Shown here: piece after piece, positions 1 through 7,584 of the stretch | Position numbering within the stretch: the first letter of the stretch is position 1 | How the letters are laid out: every line of letters starts with the position of its first letter | From: an uncultured Bacillota bacterium | GTDB taxonomy: Bacteria > Bacillota > Clostridia > Oscillospirales > Oscillospiraceae | DNA: 27,839 nucleotides | Direction of reading: 5' to 3' | Assembly (NCBI GenBank): GCA_937890735.1 | Contig: CALACZ010000217.1 | Coordinates: 1-27,839 of the forward strand | The notes under the pieces: model-generated | Database searches by the model: none | What the model saw: only the letters and a program-made list of their open reading frames with translations | What the model was told of the DNA's origin: nothing | Position numbers and translations under genes: made by a program

Positions 1-66
1 TCCAATCTCATCGACGCAACCTGGAAGCTCATCGAGCACGAAAAAACCGGCGCGAAGATCATCTAA
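1..66 (+). CDS. C-terminal end of an unidentified protein (partial)
   Basis: An open frame enters from the left edge and ends at TAA (64-66). Only 21 residues are visible, ending KLIEHEKTGAKII, a mixed charged and hydrophobic tail with no recognisable motif. A near-perfect intrinsic terminator follows within five bases, which supports a real gene end. The product cannot be named from this fragment. It is transcribed in the same direction as the sugar locus but separated from it by the terminator and about 600 bases, so it is probably not part of that locus. Confidence 0.7.
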   Translation, partial: SNLIDATWKLIEHEKTGAKII

Positions 67-70
67 TATA

Positions 71-103
71 AAAGCGGACGCAGAGCTTCTGCGTCCGCTT
101 TTT
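71..103 (+). terminator. Intrinsic terminator of the upstream gene
   Basis: A perfect 14-bp stem (71-84 with 88-101) with a three-base loop runs into a T-rich end (99-103). It sits just after the stop codon at 64-66. The stem includes A/T pairs at its base, so it may also work on the opposite strand. Confidence 0.9.
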
Positions 104-130
104 GCGATTTGTCGGAGGGATCTTTTATAC

Positions 131-297
131 TAGAACATCACTGCATACTTGCGTCAGCGCGATTCGGAGGATTTTTTTCGCTGATTCTGCGGTTTAAAAA
201 GCCCGAAATACATACAGTATTCCTTCACTTTTCAAACCTTGACATGACGAAAAATCTCTCGCCGGATCTGCTTGCCGAATTGCGCGGTTTTGCCCTA
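131..297 (+). repeat. Degenerate copy of a MITE-like hairpin repeat (copy A)
   Basis: This stretch shares a conserved core with 14830-14990: GAAATAC, a short A-rich loop, AGTATTCC, then CAAACCTTG and TGACGAAAAATCTCTCG. The core is the tip of an imperfect inverted repeat, and the arms pair back outward (for example around 160-185 with 250-275). The right end reads CCCTA (293-297), matching the end of the better preserved copy. The left end, TAGAA at 131, is eroded. Short open frames crossing the repeat look spurious. Boundaries are approximate. Confidence 0.6.
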
Positions 298-704
298 TAT
301 TAAAAAGTGCACTTTCTTTGGCTTAAAATGTGATTTTCCGTTTCTCCTGTTTGCCGCAGCGTTTTCGCTCCGAAAATGGATGCGTTCGTTTGATAGATGA
401 CCGCTTGGCGCGCAAAGAAGGGTATCCAGCGCCCTGTCAGAAGGCGGCGAGAGAACCTCTGCACGCCGCAGAGAAATGACATTGCTGTATTGAACAGTTT
501 CTTATGCTTGTTTTTGTGCGTTTGGTCAAATCGAAGTTCGACAATCCAAAAAAATAACACCTTTTGTACAAAAACTGCCTCCTGAATTTTTTGACCGTCT
601 GGAATATAATCAAAACAACGAGGGAAAGCCCTCGACGAGACACGGAAAACGCCACATATTAGTGTGCGCAGCACGCGGATCGTTCAAAAAACGGAGGAAA
701 AGAT
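298..704 (+). promoter_or_regulatory. Leader and promoter region of the sugar locus
   Basis: About 400 bases without a convincing gene; the open frames here lack ribosome binding sites. A TATAAT -10 hexamer lies at 605-610 with no good -35 at the right distance (CTGAAT at 582-587), as expected for an activator-dependent promoter. A perfect 12-bp palindrome, TTTTGTACAAAA, at 562-573 is centred about 50 bases before the expected start site and is an operator candidate. The ribosome binding site GGAGG lies shortly before the ATG at 705. Nothing else is recognised between 298 and 540. Confidence 0.5.
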
Positions 705-2036
705 ATGAAAAAGTTAGTCGCACTGCTTCTGGCAGCACTGATGGTTTTCGGCATGGCTGCCTGCGCAGCGAATGCTGAGACCGCTGCCGATGACAAGAGC
801 ACGGCGGAGACCCCCGCTGCGGAAGCCCCTGTTGCTGAAGAGATTGCTGCCGATGGCGATAAGATCGTGATCCACTACTGGGCACAGTGGACGGAGAACG
901 AGGCACAGGCAGAGGTCTACAAGGATGCCATCGCACGCTTTGAGGCTGCAAATCCCAACTGCACCGTCGAGGTCAACTGGGCTGGTCGCGATGTACGCGA
1001 GATCCTCAGAGCCAGTCTGGATTCCGGCAACGAGATCGACATCGTTGACAGTGGCTTTGATCAGATCGTAAACCTGCTGGGTGAGGAATATCTGACCGAC
1101 CTGACACCGTACATGGCCGGCAGCGACTTCGAGAAGAGCCTCTCCGCCGGTATGGTGGCGTTCGCCAAGAGCTTTGCTTCCGACGGCGAGTCCTGGTACT
1201 ATATTCCCTCGCAGCCATTCGTCGGCACGATCTACTACAACAAGGCAATCTTTGAAGAGGCTGGCATCGACACAATGCCAACCACTTGGGACGAGTTCAT
1301 GGATGTCTGCCAGAAGATCAAGGATGCGGGCTATGACCCCATTACGGTCGATGACGCGTATTATCCTTGCCTGTACGGCACCTATCTCGCTATGATGAAG
1401 GGTCCGGAGTGGGTCACGGAGCTCTTCAATGATACCACCGGCGCGAACTGGAATGATCCGGCAGCCGTCCAGATGGCAAACGACTTTGCCGAGATGCGCG
1501 AAAAGGGCTACTTCTCCGAGAGCTGCGGTTCCAACGTGTTCCCGTCCGCACAGAATGGCGAATTTGCAATGGGCACGGTCGCTATGTACTATAACGGCTC
1601 CTGGCTGCCCAATGAAGTTCAGGACATCACCGGCGACGATTTCCAGTGGGGCGCAATGTTCTTCCCCGCACCTGACAACGCCGTGTATCCGTATACCACT
1701 TACTCCACCGGCTGCCAGTTCTTCGCGATCCCGAAGTCCAGCCAGCATCCGCAGGAGGCTCTGGCGCTGCTGGAAGAGTTCTCGTCTCTCCAGACACAGC
1801 AGGAGCTGATCGATAAAGCGCAGGCAATGCCTGTTGTTGACGGTCTGGAACTGCCGGAGAAGCTGAAGAGTGCGGGCGAACTGCAGGCACAGTCTACGGA
1901 CGTCATTCCCTGGCAGGGTATGTATGGCAGCAATTCTGATGTGAATGCGGTGGTCAACGGTGCGTTTGCTGAGCTGCTTGCCGGCACACTGGACAGCGAG
2001 GGCTTCACAGCCTCCGTCCAGTCCCAGCTCAAGTGA
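705..2036 (+). CDS. ABC transporter substrate-binding lipoprotein (sugar)
   Basis: The 443-residue protein begins with a lipoprotein signal (MKKLVALLLAALMVFGMAAC; lipobox Met-Ala-Ala-Cys, Cys20), followed by an acidic Ala/Glu-rich linker (about 21-48) and a family 1 extracellular solute-binding domain. Typical features are the opening IVIHYWAQW strand, IYYNKAIFEEAGI and PTTWDEFMDVCQKIKDAG. It would sit on the outer face of the membrane and deliver oligosaccharide to the permeases encoded downstream. ATG 705 follows a clear GGAGG. Two strong hairpins separate it from the first permease, which may raise its expression over that of the membrane proteins. The exact ligand is not readable; a rhamnose-containing oligosaccharide is inferred from the neighbouring enzymes. 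Confidence 0.92.
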   Translation: MKKLVALLLAALMVFGMAACAANAETAADDKSTAETPAAEAPVAEEIAADGDKIVIHYWAQWTENEAQAEVYKDAIARFEAANPNCTVEVNWAGRDVREILRASLDSGNEIDIVDSGFDQIVNLLGEEYLTDLTPYMAGSDFEKSLSAGMVAFAKSFASDGESWYYIPSQPFVGTIYYNKAIFEEAGIDTMPTTWDEFMDVCQKIKDAGYDPITVDDAYYPCLYGTYLAMMKGPEWVTELFNDTTGANWNDPAAVQMANDFAEMREKGYFSESCGSNVFPSAQNGEFAMGTVAMYYNGSWLPNEVQDITGDDFQWGAMFFPAPDNAVYPYTTYSTGCQFFAIPKSSQHPQEALALLEEFSSLQTQQELIDKAQAMPVVDGLELPEKLKSAGELQAQSTDVIPWQGMYGSNSDVNAVVNGAFAELLAGTLDSEGFTASVQSQLK

Positions 2037-2077
2037 GCCGAAAACACGTCACGGTGAAACTCACATGATCTTCACTG

Positions 2078-2146
2078 CGTCTCGGGCGGCGTCTGCAAGC
2101 GCCGTCCGAGACGAGAAAACTGCGGCGTCGGAAACGACGCCGCAGT
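2078..2146 (+). promoter_or_regulatory. Tandem hairpins between binding-protein and permease genes
   Basis: Two strong stems lie back to back: 2078-2091 with 2100-2113 (14 bp, one G-T pair) and a perfect 12-bp stem 2119-2130 with 2135-2146 closed by a GAAA tetraloop. Neither is followed by a run of T, so full termination is unlikely. The likely role, by analogy with other binding-protein operons, is 3'-end protection of the binding-protein mRNA or partial read-through. Confidence 0.7.
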
Positions 2147-2219
2147 AAAAGAGCATCTGTCATCTCCGCTGCCGTGCCTGTCCGCACAAGTGCAGCGGTG
2201 CATGGAGGGAGGCAGAAAT

Positions 2220-3125
2220 TTGAAAAGAAAACACACTATGTTCATCATCACGTCGCTTGCTCCGGCGGCGATCTGTTTTCTGGTGATGTTCGCATATCCG
2301 CTGATCCGCACGTTCCTGATGAGTTTGAATCAAATGCCTGCGATCAGCAGCAGCACAGCCGATTGGAGCTTTGCCGGTCTGGGCAACTATATTGGTTTGT
2401 TCAAAAACAGCGTTTTTATTGCATCGCTGAAAAATATTGGCGTGCTTTGGTTGGTGGGTGGTTTTTTAACACTGGGCATCGCACTGCTTTTTGCTGTGAT
2501 CCTCGCCTCGGGCGTTAAGGGTAAGAAATTCTGGCGCTCGGCGATCTATCTGCCCAATACGATCTCTGCGGTCGCACTGTCTACCATGTGGCTGCAATAC
2601 ATCTTTCAGAATAAATTTGGTTTATTTAAGCAGCTGTTTACTGCGCTGGGCTGGACGGCGCTTGCTAAGATCAACTGGACGGCACCGGGGTGGATATTCT
2701 GGGCAATGCTGATCTCTTACGTTTACGGATGTGTCGGCTATTTTATGCTGATCCTCCTATCTGGCATTGAGGGCATTCCGCAGGACATTTATGAAAGCGC
2801 CATTATCGACGGCGCAAGTGCCTGGACGAAATTTTGGAAGATCACATTCCCTTTGCTTCGGAATGTTATACGCACCTGTATCACGCTCTGGACGGTCGGC
2901 GCAGTTAATTTCTTCGTCTGGGCGAAAATGTTCTCAACACGCATCAATACAAAAACTGTTACGCCGGTCTTTTTCCTATATGAAAAAGTATTTGGCGCAG
3001 CGGATTCCGGGAGCGTTCTGGACATTGGCGCCGGCGCGGCTGTCGGCGTTGTTGTGGCTCTGCTCGTGCTGCTGAGCTATCTGATCATGAACCGAGTTTT
3101 CAAGGAGGAGGCGCTGGAATACTGA
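2220..3125 (+). CDS. ABC sugar transporter permease 1 (LplB/UgpA type)
   Basis: This is a 301-residue inner-membrane permease of the binding-protein-dependent sugar ABC family (MalF/UgpA/YesP-like), with about six hydrophobic segments. The EAA-type cytoplasmic loop that docks the ATPase reads YESAIIDGASAWTKFWKITF. The start chosen is TTG at 2220, because AGGGAGG (2206-2212) lies seven bases before it and the protein then begins KRKHTMFIITSLAPA, typical for the family. An in-frame ATG at 2190 has no ribosome binding site. The stop overlaps the start of the next permease by one base (TGATG), pointing to translational coupling. No ATPase gene follows, so a shared MsmX-type ATPase encoded elsewhere is inferred. 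Confidence 0.9.
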   Translation: MKRKHTMFIITSLAPAAICFLVMFAYPLIRTFLMSLNQMPAISSSTADWSFAGLGNYIGLFKNSVFIASLKNIGVLWLVGGFLTLGIALLFAVILASGVKGKKFWRSAIYLPNTISAVALSTMWLQYIFQNKFGLFKQLFTALGWTALAKINWTAPGWIFWAMLISYVYGCVGYFMLILLSGIEGIPQDIYESAIIDGASAWTKFWKITFPLLRNVIRTCITLWTVGAVNFFVWAKMFSTRINTKTVTPVFFLYEKVFGAADSGSVLDIGAGAAVGVVVALLVLLSYLIMNRVFKEEALEY

Positions 3126-3964
3126 TGAAGCATCATGGCTCGAGCGTCGTTGGCGCACTACGGTATATCCCACTGATTCTTTGGGTCATCTTCTTTGTCT
3201 TTGCGTTTGGCTGGATTCTGCTGGCATCGTTCAGCACTACTAAGGAGATCTTCTCAAACGGATTACTGCAAAGCGGCTTTCACTTTGAAAACTATACTGG
3301 CGTTTGGGAACGCAATCACGTTGCACATTATTTTGTCAACTCTGTGATCTGCACGGTCGTACCGTGCGCATTGATCATTCTCCTGGCAGCGCCTGCGGCC
3401 TATGTACTGTCAAAAAAGAGATTTCGCGGCAGGAAGCAGACCTTCAACTCCTTTGTTATCGGAATGAGCATTCCGCAGGTCATGCTGGTCATCCCGATTT
3501 ATTGCTGGTTCGTGCAGGCCAATCTGGTCGGGAGGCTTTCAACGCTGATCATTCTGTATACGACGCTGAATCTCCCATATACCATTTATTTCCTAACGGC
3601 GTTCTTTTCCACTGTTCCGTCCGTTTTGGCGGAGGCAGCGATGATCGACGGCTGCAGCGAAACAAAAGCGCTGTGGAAAGTAATGATCCCAGTGGCATCG
3701 CCAGGCATCATCACCGTGACGATCTTCAATTTTATGAACATCTGGAATGAGTATTTTATGGCGCTGATCTTTGCAAACGGTAATGATAAGATCCGCACGC
3801 TTTCCATGGGCTTGCAGAATATGATCACTTCGATGAAATACACCGGCGATTGGGCTGGGCTGTTCGCAGCAGTCATCATTGTCCTCGTCCCGACCCTGAT
3901 CATGTATCTGCTGCTGTCGGAAAAGATCGTGGCAGGCATCACAGGCGGCGCAGTCAAGGGTTGA
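3125..3964 (+). CDS. ABC sugar transporter permease 2 (MalG/UgpE type)
   Basis: This 279-residue membrane protein is the partner of permease 1 (MalG/UgpE/YesQ-like). It has hydrophobic segments at about 13-35 and four to five more downstream, and the EAA-type loop AEAAMIDGCSETKALWKVMIP. The end, LLLSEKIVAGITGGAVKG, is the usual ending of this family. The ATG overlaps the stop of permease 1 by one base, and AAGGAGG lies upstream inside that gene. Together the two proteins would form the membrane channel of one importer. It is followed by a 157-base gap that holds a candidate promoter and a terminator-like hairpin. Confidence 0.93.
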   Translation: MKHHGSSVVGALRYIPLILWVIFFVFAFGWILLASFSTTKEIFSNGLLQSGFHFENYTGVWERNHVAHYFVNSVICTVVPCALIILLAAPAAYVLSKKRFRGRKQTFNSFVIGMSIPQVMLVIPIYCWFVQANLVGRLSTLIILYTTLNLPYTIYFLTAFFSTVPSVLAEAAMIDGCSETKALWKVMIPVASPGIITVTIFNFMNIWNEYFMALIFANGNDKIRTLSMGLQNMITSMKYTGDWAGLFAAVIIVLVPTLIMYLLLSEKIVAGITGGAVKG

Positions 3965-3967
3965 GTC

Positions 3968-3996
3968 TTGCACGCAGCGCCGTTGCGTGATAAAAT
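3968..3996 (+). promoter_or_regulatory. Candidate sigma-A promoter for the second part of the locus
   Basis: A -35 element TTGCAC (3968-3973) and a -10 element TAAAAT (3991-3996) are separated by exactly 17 bases. The start site would be near 4003, in the gap after permease 2. It would drive a leader that meets a terminator-like hairpin ending at 4104 before the second binding-protein gene. Confidence 0.55.
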
Positions 3997-4002
3997 AGCA
4001 TT

Positions 4003-4104
4003 GGTGACGATGCGGCAGTGACACGCTGCCAAATATGTGCCGAGCGCGCGGACAGTGGCGGACACCGTAAGAGTTTTGCGGCGGACGCACTGTCCGCGTT
4101 TTTT
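4003..4104 (+). ncRNA. Candidate leader or small RNA ending in an intrinsic terminator
   Basis: The stretch runs from the predicted start of the 3968-3996 promoter to a terminator. An 11-bp stem (4047-4057 with 4088-4098) is followed by six T (4099-4104). The large loop holds a further small stem (about 4065-4070 with 4076-4081), and a GGCAG/CTGCC hairpin sits upstream. No known riboswitch motif is recognised. It could be the terminator of the first three genes, an attenuator in front of the second binding-protein gene, or a roughly 100-nt RNA. Confidence 0.4.
4047..4104 (+). terminator. Intrinsic terminator or attenuator before the second binding-protein gene
   Basis: CGCGGACAGTG (4047-4057) pairs perfectly with CACTGTCCGCG (4088-4098), followed by TTTTTT. 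The next start codon is only 18 bases downstream, so any transcript of 4122-14563 starting further upstream must read through it. Confidence 0.75.
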
Positions 4105-4121
4105 GGAAAGGACGAATGCTA

Positions 4122-5405
4122 ATGAAAAAACGCCTGTTGATGATCGTGCTTTGCCTGATGCTGCTATTGTGCGGATGCGGCGAGTCAGCCGCTGCGTCGG
4201 ACGCGTCCGTACCTGACGAGGAACAGATCGTGCTCCGCTTTTTTCACTATCAGGTCGAGGCAGAAGCGGCGTATGCCCGTGTGATCGAGGCCTATGAGGC
4301 GGCGCACCCGAATGTGACGATCAAAAGTGAGTATCTCAATTCCGAAAGCTATAACTCTACGCTGGACGCACGCATCGCTGTGCAGGACTGCCCGGATATT
4401 ATCGGTGTACACCCCGGTTATGCGCAGGCGCTGCCGCTGGCAGAGGCTGGGCATCTTGTCAGCCTGACGGGACAGCCGTGCCTGGATGGAGTGCGGGAAT
4501 CGGAGGTCGATACCGCGCGCATTGGAGATACTGTCTATGGCGCGCCGATAGACCTGACGTATATCTGCACATTTTATAATGTTGAGATCTTTGAGCAGCT
4601 CGGTTTGAAGCCGCCCCAGACGTGGGATGAATTTCTCACGGTGTGTCAAACGCTGAAGGACAGCGGCATTACGCCACTGTCATTGTGCTATAAGGATGCC
4701 TGGATTCGTAGCCTGATCCCTTATGCGCTGGCTGTCACGACGATCTATCGCGATAACCCTGATTTTGACCGCGAGATGTTCGAGGGTCAGCAGCACTTCA
4801 ACGGACCGCAATGGCAAACAACGCTGCAAATGCTCAAAACACTGATTGACAGCGGATATGTGACGGAAAACTATTTGCAAACGACATATGACCAGCAGCT
4901 CCGTGCCTTTGCAGACGGCGAAGCAGGCATGATGGTTATGGGATCATGGGCTGTGTCGATGATCCGGGCAATGAATCCGTCCTGCAGATTTGGGCTTTTC
5001 ATTCTGCCGGCGTCAAGCGACGGAGTGAACTGGATTCCATCGTCGATCGGCGGTATGCTGGCTGTCAGCGAGCAGAGCAAATACAAGGATACAGCGATCG
5101 ACTTTTTGAATTTCTTTCTGACGAATGACGAGGTTTACCGGCAGTTTTTGCAGGACACCGGCAACATGCCGGTCAAGACCGATTTTGAGGCGGACTGTGA
5201 TCCGATACTGGAGACGCTGAACAGCGAGATCACCGAGAGCTATCCATTTCTCGATGTTGGCTGGCTGAACGGCATGCAGACTGTCTTCATTGAGACGATG
5301 GAGCAAATATCGACCGGCGCGGACATGACACAGGCGCTGGAGCAGTTGGATCAGGCGTGGATGGACGCTTACCGGGAGGGACAGAATTATGAATCTGATG
5401 GATAA
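4122..5405 (+). CDS. Second ABC transporter substrate-binding lipoprotein
   Basis: This 427-residue extracellular family 1 solute-binding protein has a lipoprotein signal (MKKRLLMIVLCLMLLLCGC; Cys19) and the usual family segments, including AYEAAHPNVTIKSEY and PPQTWDEFLTVCQTLKDSG. It is only distantly similar to the binding protein at 705-2036, so the locus carries two binding proteins for one permease pair. ATG 4122 is preferred over ATG 4116 because AAAGGA (4107-4112) gives better spacing. Its end overlaps the next gene by 17 bases. It may feed the same channel with a different ligand, or act as a sensor partner for the histidine kinase encoded two genes later; the sequence does not decide. 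Confidence 0.9.
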   Translation: MKKRLLMIVLCLMLLLCGCGESAAASDASVPDEEQIVLRFFHYQVEAEAAYARVIEAYEAAHPNVTIKSEYLNSESYNSTLDARIAVQDCPDIIGVHPGYAQALPLAEAGHLVSLTGQPCLDGVRESEVDTARIGDTVYGAPIDLTYICTFYNVEIFEQLGLKPPQTWDEFLTVCQTLKDSGITPLSLCYKDAWIRSLIPYALAVTTIYRDNPDFDREMFEGQQHFNGPQWQTTLQMLKTLIDSGYVTENYLQTTYDQQLRAFADGEAGMMVMGSWAVSMIRAMNPSCRFGLFILPASSDGVNWIPSSIGGMLAVSEQSKYKDTAIDFLNFFLTNDEVYRQFLQDTGNMPVKTDFEADCDPILETLNSEITESYPFLDVGWLNGMQTVFIETMEQISTGADMTQALEQLDQAWMDAYREGQNYESDG

Positions 5406-7584
5406 CGGCGCGAAGTTTCCCTGCGCGCAGGCTCGTGCGATCTGGCTGCCGCAGGAGCGGGAAAATCAGTATGCGCAGTTTTTGCAGGTTTTTGACTTTG
5501 ATACCGGCGGCGCATATTTGCTAATCGCCTGCGACAGCCGCGCAAGTGTGCGCCTAAACGGTCGGTTCGTAGGACTTGCCCTATACGATGGGACGCCGGG
5601 TACGTCGTGGTATGACCGCTTCGATCTGAGCAGCTATCTTCGTGAGGGCGAAAATCGGCTGGAGATCACGGTGTGGCATCAGGGGGTGGACACAAACTGC
5701 TACACAAAGGGACGTGCATTTGTGATCTTCAGCTGCCGGCAGGACCTGCCGGAAGGCGTATGCCGCGTGCTTGCACACAGTGGCGCACAGACCCTGTGCC
5801 GTGAGGACACGCGCTACGACAGCAGCATGGTCCTGTCTAACCAGATCGGTCTATTGTGGAATTACGATCAGATGGCAGGCTGCGAAGCCTGGACAGAGGC
5901 ACACTGTCTGACGGAACAGACATGGCGGTATCTGCCGCGCCCCATCCTGCGGCAGAGACTCTGCGAGCGGCAAAACGCCTCAGTTTGCGCACACGGCTAC
6001 CTGCTTCCGGGCGATGGTATGCCGTTTGAGAGCGCGTTTTTATCAGCACGGCTGCGCGAAGAGAAGATGGATATGCGGCAGCCGTATTATGAAATCTGGG
6101 ATTGCGGTGAGGAGTGCAGCGGTCTCCTGGAGATCGAGGTGCAGAGCGACCGGGGCTGCCGCGTTGAGCTTGGCTGGGGTGAACACCTGGACGATCTGCG
6201 TGTGCGCAGCCACATTGGCGCACGCTATTTCCGCACAACGCTTGTTTTCGGTGCGGGACGGCACACGTTCCGCCACGATTTTCAGCGTGTCGGACTACGC
6301 TACGTCGAGGCGCATATATTCCCGTTGGATGGCGGATGCGCCGCGTGCTGCTATGCGGGTGTACGCCCATTGGAATATCCTGTACATGAACGTGGGCAAT
6401 TTCACTGTTTGGATGCCTTGCATCAAAGGATCTGTGATACCGCCGTTCGGACGCTGCGGTTGTGTATGCACGAACACTATGAGGATTGCCCCTGGCGCGA
6501 GCAGGCGCTGTACGCGATGGACTCGCTGAATCAGACGCTCTGTGGCTACTATTGCTTCGGTGAATATCGCTTCGCGGCCGCATCGCTGGAGCTTCTGGCT
6601 CGCGGGATGCAGCCGGACGGCTTCCTTGCACTGCACACACCGGGTAAGGAGAAGGTCACGATCCCATATTTCACTTGTATGTGGTGCGTCGCCATTCGCG
6701 ATTATCTGCTCTATAGCGGTGATCACGATACAGTGAAAAAGCTGTGGTCTACGCTGAGCTTTGCAGTAGAGAGCCGACTTGCCGAGCTGCAAAACGATCT
6801 TGTACCGGCAAAGACCGCGCCGGAGTACTGGCATTTTTACGAGTGGAATGCGTTAATGTCCGGCGAGCCGATCTTCCGCACCGAAGCAATCCATCCGCGC
6901 GTGGACGCACCGTACCAGATGTTCTTTTTGATGATGCTGGACGCCGTTGCGGAACTGGCGCGTGAGCTTGGCGAGGCGGATCATGCCGCGCGGCTGGAAA
7001 GCATCCGCGCTCAGACAATCGCCGCTGTACGGACGCTCTTCTGGGATGAGAAGAAATCGTGCTTCCTCCTGTTTGCCGACTACAGCAAAAACGGGACGCT
7101 GCGCGCCACAGAGAGCGGCGTGAGCGAACTGGTGCAGGCATTGGCTGTTTTGACCGGCGTTGCGGACGAAAGACAGCGTGAACTCCTGCTGCCGCGTCTT
7201 GCCGACGGCGATCCGTCGTGGATGCGTTGCACGCTGAGCATGATTCGCTTCCGCTTTGAGGCGCTTTTGACAGAACCTGAGCTTTATACCGAACGTGTGT
7301 TTGCGGATATTGCGGAGATTTGGGGAAAGATGCTTTACGCCGGTGCATCGTCGTTCTGGGAGACCGAGGATGGCGCGGACGCATTTGACGATGCGGGAAG
7401 CCTTTGCCATGGCTGGTCCGCTATGCCGGTATATTTCTACTATGCCTTCCGGCTGGGCATACGCCCGCAGCGTCCAGGCTTTGCGGGCATGGAGGAGCAG
7501 ACGGAGCAGCACACGGCTGCGCCCGGATGCACAGGCAGCGTTCCGACACCCTGGGGGATGATTCATGTCAGACCGGCAGAGTAA
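5389..7584 (+). CDS. GH78-like alpha-L-rhamnosidase (cytosolic)
   Basis: The 731-residue protein has a lectin-like beta domain at its start (ASVRLNGRFVG, YLREGENRLEITVWHQG; about 40-115), a middle beta-sandwich (about 220-330) and an (alpha/alpha)6 barrel. The barrel carries the GH78 signature EDCPWREQALYAMDS (Asp366, Glu371, Asp378) and a late GASSFWETED with Glu658, matching the positions of the acidic catalytic residues in GH78. SLCHGWSAMPVYF near 671 is also typical. It would release terminal L-rhamnose by inversion. There is no signal peptide, so it is probably cytosolic and acts on imported oligosaccharides. GGGAGGG precedes the ATG, which overlaps the binding-protein gene. Fine specificity (pectic rhamnogalacturonan or plant glycosides) is unknown. 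Confidence 0.82.
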   Translation: MNLMDNGAKFPCAQARAIWLPQERENQYAQFLQVFDFDTGGAYLLIACDSRASVRLNGRFVGLALYDGTPGTSWYDRFDLSSYLREGENRLEITVWHQGVDTNCYTKGRAFVIFSCRQDLPEGVCRVLAHSGAQTLCREDTRYDSSMVLSNQIGLLWNYDQMAGCEAWTEAHCLTEQTWRYLPRPILRQRLCERQNASVCAHGYLLPGDGMPFESAFLSARLREEKMDMRQPYYEIWDCGEECSGLLEIEVQSDRGCRVELGWGEHLDDLRVRSHIGARYFRTTLVFGAGRHTFRHDFQRVGLRYVEAHIFPLDGGCAACCYAGVRPLEYPVHERGQFHCLDALHQRICDTAVRTLRLCMHEHYEDCPWREQALYAMDSLNQTLCGYYCFGEYRFAAASLELLARGMQPDGFLALHTPGKEKVTIPYFTCMWCVAIRDYLLYSGDHDTVKKLWSTLSFAVESRLAELQNDLVPAKTAPEYWHFYEWNALMSGEPIFRTEAIHPRVDAPYQMFFLMMLDAVAELARELGEADHAARLESIRAQTIAAVRTLFWDEKKSCFLLFADYSKNGTLRATESGVSELVQALAVLTGVADERQRELLLPRLADGDPSWMRCTLSMIRFRFEALLTEPELYTERVFADIAEIWGKMLYAGASSFWETEDGADAFDDAGSLCHGWSAMPVYFYYAFRLGIRPQRPGFAGMEEQTEQHTAAPGCTGSVPTPWGMIHVRPAE

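Noticed and set aside
109..303. 64-residue frame in the first repeat copy
   Set aside because: Similar short peptides arise from both repeat copies; the shared sequence is explained by the inverted-repeat structure, and no ribosome binding site is present.
714..1748. 344-residue - strand frame opposite the first binding protein
   Set aside because: It mirrors a clear lipoprotein gene and has no ribosome binding site or recognisable domain.
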